From NCBI RefSeq assembly GCF_000686905.1, contig NZ_JMLW01000001.1, positions 1 through 64,000 on the forward strand: DNA of 64,000 nt, in the 5' to 3' direction. Shown here one piece after another: positions 29,753-40,614 of the stretch; within the stretch, counting starts at the first letter, position 1, and each line of letters starts with the position of its first letter. This DNA is from Marinospirillum insulare DSM 21763. GTDB taxonomy: Bacteria > Pseudomonadota > Gammaproteobacteria > Pseudomonadales > Halomonadaceae. The notes beneath the pieces are model-generated. The model worked only from the letters and a program-made list of their open reading frames with translations. It searched no databases and was not told where the DNA came from. The position numbers were made by a program, and so were the translations under genes.

Positions 29753-29866
29753 ATGAAAGTTCGTGCATCTGTAAAAAAGATCTGTCGTAACTGTAAGATC
29801 ATTCGTCGTCGTGGTTCAGTACGCGTTATCTGTATCGAACCGCGTCACAAACAGCGCCAGGGTTAA
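29753..29866 (+). CDS. rpmJ: 50S ribosomal protein L36
   Basis: L36 is the smallest 50S protein and holds one zinc ion. The 37-residue product reads [20 protein letters not shown] and then [17 protein letters not shown]. The zinc ligands Cys11, Cys14, Cys27 and His32 are all present. It is one residue shorter than E. coli L36, between Cys27 and His32. AGGAG is 7-8 bases upstream. A terminator follows. Confidence 0.96.
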   Translation: MKVRASVKKICRNCKIIRRRGSVRVICIEPRHKQRQG

Positions 29867-29897
29867 TCTCTGGACAGGACCATAAAAGGTCTTGCAA

Positions 29898-29939
29898 AGC
29901 TACCCCTTGATATTTTTCTTATCAAGGGGTATGCTTTTT
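29898..29939 (+). terminator. terminator between the spc and alpha clusters
   Basis: TACCCCTTGATA (29901-29912) pairs perfectly with TATCAAGGGGTA (29920-29931), 7-base loop. An outer AGC/GCT extension skips one T, and CTTTTT ends at 29939. It is a strong intrinsic terminator by shape. rpsM lies 62 bases further, so the alpha operon needs its own promoter or read-through. TTGATA (29907-29912) and TATGCT (29930-29935), 17 bp apart inside the hairpin, are a possible embedded promoter. Confidence 0.75.
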
Positions 29940-30001
29940 CGCCCTTTATGGACATAAAAACTGGAGTCGGCTTTTACCGGCTTGGAATCGGAGAATTTTG
30001 A

Positions 30002-30358
30002 ATGGCACGTATTGCTGGTGTCAACATTCCGGATAACAAACATGCAGTTATCTCGCTAACCTATATTTATGGTGTTGGCAAAACGACTTCTAAGGCTATT
30101 TGCCTAAAGTCCGGAATAGAGCCCACTCGTAAAATTGGTGACTTATCTGTTGAAGAACTCGACACACTTCGTGGAGAAGTAGCAGCTTACACTGTAGAAG
30201 GTGATCTGCGTCGTGAAGTTACCATGAGTATTAAGCGTCTGATGGACTTAGGCTGCAACCGTGGTATTCGCCACCGTCGCAACTTGCCAGTTCGTGGTCA
30301 GCGCACTAAAACAAATGCGCGTACCCGTAAAGGCCCGCGTAAACCAATTCGTAAATAA
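30002..30358 (+). CDS. rpsM: 30S ribosomal protein S13
   Basis: S13 is a head protein that bridges to L5 and contacts P-site tRNA. The 118-residue product begins [20 protein letters not shown] and ends with the basic [20 protein letters not shown] tail. It is the first gene of the alpha operon. The 135-base leader holds a strong terminator; I could not make out an E. coli-type S4 pseudoknot. Confidence 0.97.
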   Translation: MARIAGVNIPDNKHAVISLTYIYGVGKTTSKAICLKSGIEPTRKIGDLSVEELDTLRGEVAAYTVEGDLRREVTMSIKRLMDLGCNRGIRHRRNLPVRGQRTKTNARTRKGPRKPIRK

Positions 30359-30417
30359 GCCAATGAGCGTGTAGTTGCATCGCACGCCATTCGTGAATAT
30401 TCAGGAAAAAAAGTACT

Positions 30418-30801
30418 ATGGCTAACCCGCGTACTCGTAAAAAAGTTAGAAAGTCGGTAGTGGATGGCATTGCCCATATTCACGCCTCTTTTAACAACAC
30501 GATCATTACGATAACTGACCGCCAGGGCAACACCCTATCTTGGGCTACAGCCGGTGGTTCGGGTTTTCGTGGTTCTCGTAAGAGCACCCCGTTCGCAGCA
30601 CAGGTTGCTAGTGAACGTGCCGCAACTGCGGCAGCCGAGTATGGTCTGAAGAACGTCGATGTTATGGTCAAGGGTCCAGGCCCTGGCCGTGAATCTGCCG
30701 TTCGTGCCCTGAACGCTGCTGGTTTCAAGGTCACCAATATTACCGATGTGACCCCGATCCCACACAACGGTTGTCGTCCACCGAAGAAACGCCGCGTATA
30801 A
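30418..30801 (+). CDS. rpsK: 30S ribosomal protein S11
   Basis: S11 forms part of the 30S platform near the anti-Shine-Dalgarno region. The 127-residue product has [19 protein letters not shown] and the signature [20 protein letters not shown], ending [10 protein letters not shown]. rpsD follows after 12 bases. Confidence 0.97.
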   Translation: MANPRTRKKVRKSVVDGIAHIHASFNNTIITITDRQGNTLSWATAGGSGFRGSRKSTPFAAQVASERAATAAAEYGLKNVDVMVKGPGPGRESAVRALNAAGFKVTNITDVTPIPHNGCRPPKKRRV

Positions 30802-30813
30802 GGAGGCAGACTC

Positions 30814-31434
30814 ATGGCTCGTTACTTAGGTCCAAAATGTAAACTCTCTCGTCGTGAGGGAACAGATTTACTACTCAAGAGCGGTGTAACTGCTTACGAA
30901 AAGAAATGTAAGTCTGAATCAGTACCCGGTCAACACGGTCAGCGTCGTAGTCGTTTATCAGACTACGGTTTACAGCTGCGTGAGAAACAAAAAGTTCGTC
31001 GTATGTACGGCGTACTAGAAAAGCAGTTCCGTAACTACTATAAATCAGCGGCTCGTCAAAAAGGTGCAACGGGTGAAAACCTTCTGCAGCTTTTAGAAGC
31101 ACGTTTGGATAACGTAGTTTATCGTATGGGCTTTGGCTCTACTCGTGCAGAAGCACGTCAGTTAGTTAGCCACAAGTCACTTACAGTTAATGGTAAGACA
31201 GTTAATGTACCTTCTTACCAGGTTCAGCCCGGTGATGTCGTAGCCGTGCGTGAGAAGGCAAAGCAGCAGCTACGCATTAAAAGTGCATTGCAACTGTCTG
31301 GTCAGCGTTCTGACGTTTCCTGGGTTGAGGTTGATTCCACTAAATTAGAAGGTACTTTCAAGTCTAAGCCTGAGCGTACTGATTTATCTGGTGAAATTAA
31401 CGAAAACCTTATCGTCGAGCTTTACTCCAAGTAA
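30814..31434 (+). CDS. rpsD: 30S ribosomal protein S4
   Basis: S4 initiates 30S assembly, acts in mRNA unwinding, and represses the alpha operon in E. coli. The 206-residue product has the S4 RNA-binding domain ([20 protein letters not shown], about residues 95-115) and the start [20 protein letters not shown]. It is the zinc-free type, with no CxxC cluster at the N-terminus. Confidence 0.97.
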   Translation: MARYLGPKCKLSRREGTDLLLKSGVTAYEKKCKSESVPGQHGQRRSRLSDYGLQLREKQKVRRMYGVLEKQFRNYYKSAARQKGATGENLLQLLEARLDNVVYRMGFGSTRAEARQLVSHKSLTVNGKTVNVPSYQVQPGDVVAVREKAKQQLRIKSALQLSGQRSDVSWVEVDSTKLEGTFKSKPERTDLSGEINENLIVELYSK

Positions 31435-31470
31435 TTGGGGTAACCGTCAGGCAGCTAAACAGGTGTTTTT

Positions 31471-32472
31471 ATGCAGCGTTCAGTGACAGAGTTTCTTCGC
31501 CCTCGTGACATAAAAGTCGAGACCCATAGTCCGACTCGTGCAAAAATCATTCTCGAGCCTTTTGAGCGTGGTTTCGGACATACCCTAGGGAATGCTCTGC
31601 GTCGTATTCTTCTTTCTTCGATGCCCGGTTGCGCGATTGTCGAGGCAGATATAGAAGGGGTTGAGCACGAATACAGTGCTATTGAAGGTGTTCAAGAGGA
31701 TGTTATCGAAATTCTTTTGAATCTTAAGCAAGTTGCGGTGAAAATGTTTAGCCGTGATGAAGCTATTCTGACGCTGAGCAAAAAAGGCCCGGGTGTTGTT
31801 ACTGCTGGTGACATCAAAGGTGATCACGATATAGAGATCATCAACCCAGACTTAGTTATTGCCAATCTAAACGCAGGTGCGTCTTTAAATATGACCCTGC
31901 GTGTAGAGTCTGGTCGTGGCTATGTTGCGGCTGACGCTCGTCAGGCTGATGAAGACGAAACTCGTCCTATTGGCCGTCTAGCGTTAGATGCTACTTTTAG
32001 TCCAGTAACTCGGGTTGCTTATACTGTTGAAGCCGCTCGTGTAGAGCAGCGTACAGACCTAGATAAGCTGGTTCTAGAATTGGAAACTGATGGTACTTTG
32101 GATCCTGAAGAGTCGATCCGTCGTGCTGCCACTATCCTACAAGAGCAGTTGGCTGCTTTTGTTGATCTAGAAGCAGATAACCAACAAGAGCCGGAAGAAG
32201 AGGAAGATCAAATTGATCCAGTCCTACTCCGTCCGGTGGATGATCTTGAGTTGACTGTTCGTTCAGCTAACTGCCTAAAAGCCGAGAATATTTACTATAT
32301 TGGTGACCTTATTCAGCGCACAGAAGTTGAGCTGTTGAATACACCAAACTTAGGTAAAAAGTCCCTGACTGAAATCAAGGATGTTCTTGCAGCCCGTGGT
32401 TTGTCCTTGGGTATGCGGTTAGAGAACTGGCCACCTGCTAGTTTAAAGAACGACGACAAGGTAACTGCCTAA
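31471..32472 (+). CDS. rpoA: DNA-directed RNA polymerase subunit alpha
   Basis: The alpha dimer scaffolds RNA polymerase assembly; its C-terminal domain binds UP elements and activators. The 333-residue product has the N-terminal domain ([20 protein letters not shown]), an acidic linker ([10 protein letters not shown]) and the alpha-CTD ([20 protein letters not shown], then [20 protein letters not shown]). The 265-type DNA-contact Arg lies in VRSANCLK. Confidence 0.98.
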   Translation: MQRSVTEFLRPRDIKVETHSPTRAKIILEPFERGFGHTLGNALRRILLSSMPGCAIVEADIEGVEHEYSAIEGVQEDVIEILLNLKQVAVKMFSRDEAILTLSKKGPGVVTAGDIKGDHDIEIINPDLVIANLNAGASLNMTLRVESGRGYVAADARQADEDETRPIGRLALDATFSPVTRVAYTVEAARVEQRTDLDKLVLELETDGTLDPEESIRRAATILQEQLAAFVDLEADNQQEPEEEEDQIDPVLLRPVDDLELTVRSANCLKAENIYYIGDLIQRTEVELLNTPNLGKKSLTEIKDVLAARGLSLGMRLENWPPASLKNDDKVTA

Positions 32473-32512
32473 GCGTCAATTCAAGTCCCAAGGTTTGAAA
32501 GGATAAACGACA

Positions 32513-32893
32513 ATGCGTCATCGTAAGAGTGGTCGTAAGCTAAATCGTAATAGTTCACACCGTAATGCTATGTTTAAAAACATGAGCGTTTCTTTGGTTG
32601 AACATGAAGTAATTAAAACAACCCTAGCCAAAGCTAAAGAATTGCGTCGCGTTGTAGAGCCGCTAATTACTCTAGCTAAGGTAGACAGCGTTGCTAACCG
32701 TCGTCTTGCTTTTGCTCGTACTGGTTCTGATGCTGCTGTGGGTAAACTTTTCACAGACCTAGGTAAGCGCTTTGCTACCCGTCCTGGTGGTTATGTTCGC
32801 ATTCTAAAATGCGGCATGCGTGCTGGCGACAGTGCTCCTATGGCCTTTGTTGAGTTAGTTGATCGCCCTGAGGCCTCTGAAGCAGCTGAATAA
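32513..32893 (+). CDS. rplQ: 50S ribosomal protein L17
   Basis: L17 lies near the exit of the tunnel. The 126-residue product begins [20 protein letters not shown] and has [20 protein letters not shown]. It is the last gene of the ribosomal block, followed by a bidirectional terminator facing uvrA. Confidence 0.97.
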   Translation: MRHRKSGRKLNRNSSHRNAMFKNMSVSLVEHEVIKTTLAKAKELRRVVEPLITLAKVDSVANRRLAFARTGSDAAVGKLFTDLGKRFATRPGGYVRILKCGMRAGDSAPMAFVELVDRPEASEAAE

Positions 32894-32912
32894 TAAGCTG
32901 TTTGATCAACCT

Positions 32913-32940
32913 AAAAAAACCGGCTTATGCCGGTTTTTTT
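32913..32940. terminator. bidirectional terminator between rplQ and uvrA
   Basis: ACCGGC (32919-32924) pairs with GCCGGT (32929-32934) around TTAT. Seven As precede the stem and six or more Ts follow, so it works on either strand. It closes the alpha operon on plus and uvrA on minus. Confidence 0.9.
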
Positions 32941-32972
32941 ATTACAACTTTTTATTATAAGTTAGAGTTAAG

Positions 32973-35798
32973 TTATAAAACCTTAGCCAGGAATTGGCCA
33001 GTATAAGACTCAGCGCACTTAGCAACCTCTTCAGGTGTTCCTTCTACTACCAGTTCACCCCCTCCTTTACCGCCTTCTGGGCCAATATCTACTAACCAGT
33101 CTGCTGTTTTTATGACGTCTAGGTTATGTTCAATAATAACCAAGGTATTACCTTGATCTCTTAAACGGTGTAAAACATTCAGTAGCATACGAATATCTTC
33201 AAAATGTAAACCTGTAGTGGGCTCATCTAAGATATACAGTGTTTTACCTGTATCCCGCTTAGCCAGTTCTTTTGCTAGTTTAACCCTCTGTGCTTCACCG
33301 CCAGACAGCGTAATCGCACTTTGCCCCAGACGTATATAAGACAAACCAACATCCATTAAGGTTTGTAATCGCCTTGCTACAGCAGGTATGGCACTAAAAA
33401 ACTCTCGTGCTTCTTCTATGGTCATATCTAGCACTTCGTGAATATTTTTACCTTTATAACGTATTTCTAAGGTTTCACGGTTATAGCGCTTAGCTTTGCA
33501 GAGATCACAAGGTACATAAATATCTGGCAGGAAATGCATTTCAACCTTAATAAGCCCATCACCCTGACAAGACTCGCACCTGCCACCTTTTACGTTAAAG
33601 CTAAAGCGGCCAATTTTGTAACCTCTAGACCTTGCCTCTTGTGTGCCTGCAAAGAGTTCACGTATTGGTGTGAAAATACCTGTGTAGGTGGCAGGGTTGG
33701 AACGAGGTGTGCGTCCTATAGGGCTTTGGTCAATATCAATAACCTTGTCTAATAAATCTAAGCCATCAATAGCAGCGCAGGGCTGAGGTGTTAAGGTGGT
33801 TGCACCATTCAAAAGAGTAGCGGCATGTGGGTAGAGGGTACCGTTAATAAGCGTAGACTTACCTGACCCAGAAACACCCGTCACACAAGTCATTAGACCC
33901 AATGGAATACTAACGGTAGTTTCTTTTAGGTTGTTACCGCTGGCCTTATGTATGACTAGCTGCTTTTGTGGGTCATTCAAATGCCGTGGATGAGGAATGG
34001 CAATTTTACGTTTGCCCGTTAAATAGTCTGCTGTAATGGAACCTTCGCTTGCCATGACTTCTGTAGGGCTACCCTGAGCAACAATTTGTCCTCCATGCAC
34101 ACCTGCACCTGGGCCTATGTCTATTAGCCAGTCTGCTTGGCGAATAGCGTCTTCATCATGCTCAACCACTATAACTGTATTACCTAAGTCGCGTAGGTGG
34201 GTCAGAGTTTGTAGTAGGCGCTCATTGTCACGCTGGTGTAAGCCTATGGAGGGCTCGTCCAGAATGTACATAACACCCACTAACCCAGCACCAATTTGGC
34301 TAGCTAAGCGAATGCGTTGCGCTTCACCGCCTGAGAGGGTTTCAGCACTGCGCTCAAGTGATAAATAATCTAAGCCTACGTTCACTAAAAATGTTAAGCG
34401 CTCAACAATTTCTTGAAGAATGCGTATTGCTATTTCACCGCGTCTGCCCGTTAGCTTTAGGTTTGAAAAATATTCATGCGCTTCACCTAAAGACATGCTC
34501 ACCACTTCAGGCAAAGTGATTTCACCTACAAACACATTACGAGAAGCTTCTTTAAGTCGGCTGCCTTTACAAGTGGGGCAAGAATGGGTTGTAAGCAAGC
34601 GCGATAAATCTTCGCGTAAGCTTTGCGATTCAGTTTCGTGGTAGCGGCGTTCAAGATTAGGAATAACCCCTTCAAAAGGGTGAGCTTTAAGCACTTTTTT
34701 GCCGCGGTCACTTATATAGCTGAAGTCTATATCTTCAGTACCGCTACCATGGAGTACAATTTGCTTAACTTTAACGGGCAATTCTTGCCAAGGCGTTTCT
34801 AGTTCAAAATCATAATGTTCGGCAAGGTTGTTTAATAGTCCAAAATAATAAACACTACGCCTATCCCAGCCTTTAATTACCCCTTCTGCTAGCGAAAGTT
34901 CGGGCGCAACAATTAGTTTATGGTCATCAAAAAACTGCTTCATGCCTAAGCCATCACAAGTAGGGCAGGCACCTGCTGGGTTGTTAAACGAAAAGATACG
35001 CGGCTCTAATTCGGCTACCGCATACCCGCAGTGTGGGCAGGCGAAGCTAGCTGAAAAGAGCATATCTGGCTGTTTGCCATCCATAAAGCTTACTAGCGTT
35101 AAGCCTTCGGACAGGTTTAACGCTGTTTCAAAAGACTCTGCTAAACGTAACTGCTGATCAGGCTTTACTTTTAAACGGTCTACAACCACTTCAATTGTAT
35201 GTTTGCGTTTTTTGTCTAGGGTTGGGGTTTCGTCTAGCTCAACAACAGCGCCATCTATACGCGCACGAATAAAACCTTGGGCTCGTAAGTCTGCTAAAAG
35301 ATTGACCTGCTCGCCTTTGCGGTCTTGAACGACCGGGGCCAAAATTAAAATGCGTGAATCTTCAGGTAATTTAAGTACTTCGTCGACCATTTCAGAAACA
35401 GTTTTTGCTTCTAAAGGAACTTGATGTTCAGGGCAGCGAGGAATACCTGTTCGTGCATAAAGTAAACGCAGGTAATCATAAATTTCTGTAATGGTCCCCA
35501 CGGTAGAACGAGGGTTGTGAGAGGTCGATTTTTGCTCAATAGAAATAGCCGGAGACAGCCCTTCGATGTGGTCTATATCAGGCTTTTCCATCATGGATAA
35601 AAACTGCCGCGCATAAGCAGACAGGGACTCTACATAGCGGCGCTGCCCTTCAGCATAAAGCGTGTCGAAAGCAAGGGATGATTTGCCCGAGCCTGAAAGG
35701 CCGGTAATAACCACGAGTTTATCACGTGGGATTTCAATCGAAATATTCTTCAGATTGTGGGTTCGTGCTCCGCGTAAACGGATTTTATCCAAGGCCAC
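32973..35798 (-). CDS. uvrA: excinuclease ABC subunit A
   Basis: UvrA is the damage-recognition ATPase of nucleotide excision repair. The 941-residue product has two ABC modules (Walker [10 protein letters not shown] near the start and [11 protein letters not shown] in the second half), the signatures [10 protein letters not shown] and [10 protein letters not shown], and zinc clusters CPHCGY...CPTC and CESCQGDG...CDLC. The GTG at 35798 was chosen: AGGAG is 8 bases upstream and [17 protein letters not shown] aligns with E. coli. An open frame runs on to 35963 but adds unrelated residues overlapping the divergent gene. I saw no LexA-type box. Confidence 0.96.
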   Translation of the reverse strand: MALDKIRLRGARTHNLKNISIEIPRDKLVVITGLSGSGKSSLAFDTLYAEGQRRYVESLSAYARQFLSMMEKPDIDHIEGLSPAISIEQKSTSHNPRSTVGTITEIYDYLRLLYARTGIPRCPEHQVPLEAKTVSEMVDEVLKLPEDSRILILAPVVQDRKGEQVNLLADLRAQGFIRARIDGAVVELDETPTLDKKRKHTIEVVVDRLKVKPDQQLRLAESFETALNLSEGLTLVSFMDGKQPDMLFSASFACPHCGYAVAELEPRIFSFNNPAGACPTCDGLGMKQFFDDHKLIVAPELSLAEGVIKGWDRRSVYYFGLLNNLAEHYDFELETPWQELPVKVKQIVLHGSGTEDIDFSYISDRGKKVLKAHPFEGVIPNLERRYHETESQSLREDLSRLLTTHSCPTCKGSRLKEASRNVFVGEITLPEVVSMSLGEAHEYFSNLKLTGRRGEIAIRILQEIVERLTFLVNVGLDYLSLERSAETLSGGEAQRIRLASQIGAGLVGVMYILDEPSIGLHQRDNERLLQTLTHLRDLGNTVIVVEHDEDAIRQADWLIDIGPGAGVHGGQIVAQGSPTEVMASEGSITADYLTGKRKIAIPHPRHLNDPQKQLVIHKASGNNLKETTVSIPLGLMTCVTGVSGSGKSTLINGTLYPHAATLLNGATTLTPQPCAAIDGLDLLDKVIDIDQSPIGRTPRSNPATYTGIFTPIRELFAGTQEARSRGYKIGRFSFNVKGGRCESCQGDGLIKVEMHFLPDIYVPCDLCKAKRYNRETLEIRYKGKNIHEVLDMTIEEAREFFSAIPAVARRLQTLMDVGLSYIRLGQSAITLSGGEAQRVKLAKELAKRDTGKTLYILDEPTTGLHFEDIRMLLNVLHRLRDQGNTLVIIEHNLDVIKTADWLVDIGPEGGKGGGELVVEGTPEEVAKCAESYTGQFLAKVL

Positions 35799-35828
35799 CT
35801 GTTTTCTCCTAGTTAATCGCAACCGCTT

Positions 35829-35858
35829 ATTATAGGTTTTATCTGACCCGCCTGTCTG
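35829..35858 (-). promoter_or_regulatory. probable uvrA promoter
   Basis: On the minus strand a perfect TATAAT (35834-35829) is preceded at 18 bp by CAGACA (35858-35853), a four-of-six -35. It lies about 30 bases upstream of the uvrA GTG. The divergent region to the MFS gene is 149 bases. Confidence 0.5.
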
Positions 35859-35947
35859 CCTTTGTCTGGTTAGAAAAGGGTTAGCAGGGTACAATTCCAG
35901 CATTAAAGTAGCTTCCACTAGGTAAGCCATCACGAGTAAAAGGTAAA

Positions 35948-37312
35948 ATGCGACAAGATTCACTAGCTAAGACTGAACTAAGAGCCATTAGCGGGTTAGC
36001 AGGCTTGTACGGCTTGCGAATGCTGGGTTTGTTTATGGTATTACCAGTAATGCCCTTGTTACTTTTAGAATATGAAGGTGCCGAGCCTTTTATTATTGGC
36101 TTAACTATAGGTATTTATGGTTTTACTCAGGCACTACTGCAACTGCCTTACGGCTGGTTATCAGATAAGTTTGGACGCAAGCCACTTATATATCTAGGTT
36201 TGCTCATTTTTGCTTTAGGCAGCCTGGTAGCAGCTATGGCCGACTCAATGCTTGGCTTATTAGTTGGTCGCGCTTTACAGGGGGCAGGAGCCATAGCCAG
36301 CGTTTTAATGGCGCTCTTAGCAGACCTAACCCGAGATGAAAAACGTACTCAAGCTATGGCTAGTGTAGGTATTAGCATAGGTTTAGCTTTTATTGTGGCT
36401 ATGGCTGCTGGTCCGCTATTAGCTGGGTGGGTGGGTCTGTCAGGTTTATTCTGGCTGACTGCTGCTTTTAGTCTGCTAGGTATGTTTATTGTGTGGCGCT
36501 GGGTGCCTACACCACAAAGGGTAAGAAAACATCTAGATGCTGGGGGTATTGATACCAAGCAGGTCGGCAAGGTGCTGGTTAACCCACAATTGTTGCGTTT
36601 AGATTTCAGTATTCTTGTCTTGCACCTATTATTAACGGGTGTATTTATTGCCGTACCAGGCTTGCTTATTAACGCTGGTTGGACACTAACGCAGCATGGC
36701 TGGATTTACTTAACCACTATGCTGTTGGGTTTTGGTCTCATGATCCCGCTCATTATAATGGGTGAAAAAGGCCGTAAAATGAAAGCTGTGCTTATGATAG
36801 CGGTCAGTCTTATAGCTGCAGCGCTGGTGTTAATGCCAACTAACTTGGGTAGCTGGGCGCTACTGCCTGGTTTGTTGTTATTTTTTACTGGCTTTAACTT
36901 ATTAGAAGCGAGCCTACCTTCTTTAATTAGCAAGCAGTCACCGGTTCAAGCTAAAGGTACGGCAATGGGTATTTACTCCACTTCACAGTTTGTAGGTGCT
37001 TTCTTAGGTGGGGTTTTAGGTGGTTTTATTCTTACCTACTGGGGGCCGGTAGAATTATTATGGAGTGCGGCTAGTTTGTGTCTGCTATGGTTAGTGGTAT
37101 TGGTAGGATTTAAGCAACCTAGGCATTTGTCGAGCCGCATTTTTACTTTGCCTGCAATCAACAGCCAAGCCTTAGAGGCCCTTAAAAGTGAATTGGCTAG
37201 TATGCAAGGGGTGGTGGAAGTGGTTTTTTTAGAAGAAGAAACAACCGGCTACCTTAAACTTGATAAGCAACAATTAAATGAACAAGCCTTAGATAACTTG
37301 TTATTGAATTAG
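35948..37312 (+). CDS. YajR-type MFS transporter
   Basis: This is a 12-segment major facilitator superfamily protein of the inner membrane, substrate unknown. Motif A reads [17 protein letters not shown] (about residues 75-91). The 454-residue length equals that of E. coli YajR, and the soluble C-terminal part (about 395-454: [20 protein letters not shown]) fits its ferredoxin-like YAM domain. A drug or sugar efflux role is inferred only. The uvrA-MFS-ssb order is shared with Pseudomonas-type genomes. AAAAGG precedes the ATG. Confidence 0.85.
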   Translation: MRQDSLAKTELRAISGLAGLYGLRMLGLFMVLPVMPLLLLEYEGAEPFIIGLTIGIYGFTQALLQLPYGWLSDKFGRKPLIYLGLLIFALGSLVAAMADSMLGLLVGRALQGAGAIASVLMALLADLTRDEKRTQAMASVGISIGLAFIVAMAAGPLLAGWVGLSGLFWLTAAFSLLGMFIVWRWVPTPQRVRKHLDAGGIDTKQVGKVLVNPQLLRLDFSILVLHLLLTGVFIAVPGLLINAGWTLTQHGWIYLTTMLLGFGLMIPLIIMGEKGRKMKAVLMIAVSLIAAALVLMPTNLGSWALLPGLLLFFTGFNLLEASLPSLISKQSPVQAKGTAMGIYSTSQFVGAFLGGVLGGFILTYWGPVELLWSAASLCLLWLVVLVGFKQPRHLSSRIFTLPAINSQALEALKSELASMQGVVEVVFLEEETTGYLKLDKQQLNEQALDNLLLN

Positions 37313-37358
37313 CGATAGTTAATTAATTAATATTTTAAAGATTTAAAAGGGGAAAAAT

Positions 37359-38081
37359 ATGGCACGCGGTGTAAATAAAGTCATTCTTATAGGTAACCTA
37401 GGTAATGATCCAGACATTAGGTTTACTCAAAACCAAAAGCAAGTTGCTAATTTAAGTATAGCAACCAGTGAACAATGGACAGATCGCCAAACAGGGCAAA
37501 GACAAGAAAGAACCGAATGGCATAAGGTGGTTTTCTTTGATCGTTTGGCAGAAATTGCAGGCCAATATTTAAAAAAAGGTAGCAAGGTTTACGTTGAAGG
37601 TAAGCTGCAAACGCGTAAATGGCAGAACCAGCAAGGTATAGACCAATACACCACAGAAATTGTGGGTAACGAGATGCAAATGCTTGATGGTCGTGGTGAT
37701 GGCGGTGGTCAAAACTATGGTAATGCAGGCCAACAAATGCAGGGTGGCTACCAACAGCAGCAACCACAAAACCAAGCAGCACCTCAGCAACAAGCCTACG
37801 CTAACCCTGTTGCTCAACAGCCACAGCAGCCTGCTCCACAACCACAGCAGCCTGCTCCACAACAGTCTTATGCATCTCAAGCACCACAAGCCATGGCGCA
37901 GCAGCAACAGCCTTTTGCTAACAACCCTGCCCCCGTAGCTTCACAACCTGCTATGCAGCCAACGCACCAACAACCAGCACAGCCAGCCGCACCAACTCAA
38001 GCGCCTCAGCAGCCAGCGCAACAACCGCAACAATCATCGCCTCAAGCCTTCAATGATTTTGACGATGAGATACCTTTTTAG
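37359..38081 (+). CDS. ssb: single-stranded DNA-binding protein SSB
   Basis: SSB coats ssDNA in replication and repair. Residues 1-110 form the OB fold ([40 protein letters not shown]). An unusually long linker of about 120 residues is rich in Gln, Pro and Ala and includes a direct repeat of PQQPAPQ. The end DFDDEIPF is the acidic tip that recruits partners. At 240 residues it is longer than E. coli SSB (178). AAGGGG is the Shine-Dalgarno. Confidence 0.97.
   Translation: MARGVNKVILIGNLGNDPDIRFTQNQKQVANLSIATSEQWTDRQTGQRQERTEWHKVVFFDRLAEIAGQYLKKGSKVYVEGKLQTRKWQNQQGIDQYTTEIVGNEMQMLDGRGDGGGQNYGNAGQQMQGGYQQQQPQNQAAPQQQAYANPVAQQPQQPAPQPQQPAPQQSYASQAPQAMAQQQQPFANNPAPVASQPAMQPTHQQPAQPAAPTQAPQQPAQQPQQSSPQAFNDFDDEIPF
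37821..37862 (+). repeat. 21-bp tandem duplication in the ssb linker
   Basis: Two identical 21-bp units (37821-37841 and 37842-37862) lie head to tail, each beginning CCACAGCAGCC and coding PQQPAPQ-type residues. The repeat keeps frame and lies in the disordered linker, so length variation is likely tolerated. Confidence 0.85.
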
Positions 38082-38117
38082 GATGCACCTAAGGCATGCA
38101 AAGTAAAGAACCTCCTT

Positions 38118-38144
38118 AAAGACCTGTTTTTACAGGTCTTTTTT
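38118..38144 (+). terminator. terminator after ssb
   Basis: AAAGACCTGT (38118-38127) pairs perfectly with ACAGGTCTTT (38132-38141), TTTT loop, followed by more Ts. It closes ssb. The remaining bases to the ligB stop at 38264 show nothing further. Confidence 0.9.
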
Positions 38145-38263
38145 AATTGTAAGGCTTTATATGGCGAGCTTGTGAACTTTGTCATTGATAGCCTACTATC
38201 CTTAAACTTACAAGAAACCAATGATGGAATGACTGGGTCAATAACAGGTCGATTTATAGCTAA

Positions 38264-40018
<1,755 letters not shown>

Positions 40019-40081
40019 TCACTTAGGTTTTTTTAGACTAAGCTGTTTTAGTTGCCTTCAATTTGCCGTAATGCACTCACC

Positions 40082-40110
40082 TTGACCTTGTGACAGATCA
40101 AGCTTAAATA
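40082..40110 (+). promoter_or_regulatory. possible crcB promoter with inverted repeat
   Basis: TTGACC (40082-40087) is followed at 17 bp by TAAATA (40105-40110), a weak -10. CTTGA (40081-40085) and TCAAG (40098-40102) form an inverted repeat across the -35. Downstream, CTTTCT-a-AGAAAG (40126-40138) overlaps the crcB Shine-Dalgarno. No fluoride riboswitch core was recognised. Confidence 0.35.
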
Positions 40111-40145
40111 GCTTTCTAGTCATGGCTTTCTAAGAAAGGAATTTT

Positions 40146-40535
40146 ATGAACCTACTTGCAGCTTTGGCAGTTGCTGCTGGTGCTAGTTGTGGTGCTTTAG
40201 GGCGCTGGTGGCTTTCGTTACAGCTAAACACTAGCCTAGCTTTTATACCTTTGGGTACCTTGTTAGCCAATTTAATCGGTGGTTACTTTATTGGCTTGGC
40301 TTTAGCATTTTTTGCCCAAAACCCGAATTTATCACCCGAATGGCGCTTGTTTTTAGTCACGGGTTTGTTGGGCGGCTTAACCACCTTCTCTACTTTTTCT
40401 GCAGAAATATTTAGTCTGTTACAGCAAGGACGTTACATTTGGGCTTTGTTAGGTGTTGCGGGGCATTTGTTAGGTAGTTTGTTGATGACGGCTTTAGGTT
40501 TTTTTACTTACAGCAGCGTGAAAGGCTTTTTTTAA
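40146..40535 (+). CDS. crcB: fluoride channel CrcB/Fluc
   Basis: The product is a small inner-membrane channel that exports fluoride. The 129-residue protein has four hydrophobic segments, the N-terminal [14 protein letters not shown] motif, [17 protein letters not shown] (with the polar-track Asn), and [15 protein letters not shown], the site of the structural Na+ and the Phe box. It functions as a dual-topology dimer in the family. AAGGA lies 5 bases before the ATG. It stands alone between two minus-strand genes. Confidence 0.95.
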   Translation: MNLLAALAVAAGASCGALGRWWLSLQLNTSLAFIPLGTLLANLIGGYFIGLALAFFAQNPNLSPEWRLFLVTGLLGGLTTFSTFSAEIFSLLQQGRYIWALLGVAGHLLGSLLMTALGFFTYSSVKGFF

Positions 40536-40552
40536 CAAGCTTTATATTCAGA

Positions 40553-40580
40553 TAAAAAAGCCGAGCACTTGGCTCGGCTT
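40553..40580 (-). terminator. terminator of glcB
   Basis: AAGCCGAGC (40558-40566) pairs with GCTCGGCTT (40572-40580). On the minus strand the stem is followed by a run of Ts (the As at 40554-40559), 35 bases past the glcB stop. On the plus strand only C and As follow, so it suits glcB better, though it may also stop crcB transcripts. Confidence 0.8.
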
Positions 40581-40614
40581 CAAAAAAGTAACCTAAGGGT
40601 AAATAAGTTACCTA

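Noticed and set aside
35799-35963. N-terminal extension of uvrA by 55 residues
   Set aside because: It overlaps the divergent transporter start, has no family counterpart, and a good Shine-Dalgarno sits before GTG 35798.
37801-37900. CRISPR-like or minisatellite array
   Set aside because: Only two adjacent 21-bp units, in frame within the ssb linker; no spacers. No CRISPR array is present elsewhere.
37447-37907. Minus-strand frames across ssb
   Set aside because: They are the antisense of a Gln/Pro-rich linker, giving low-complexity Leu/Trp strings; not genes.
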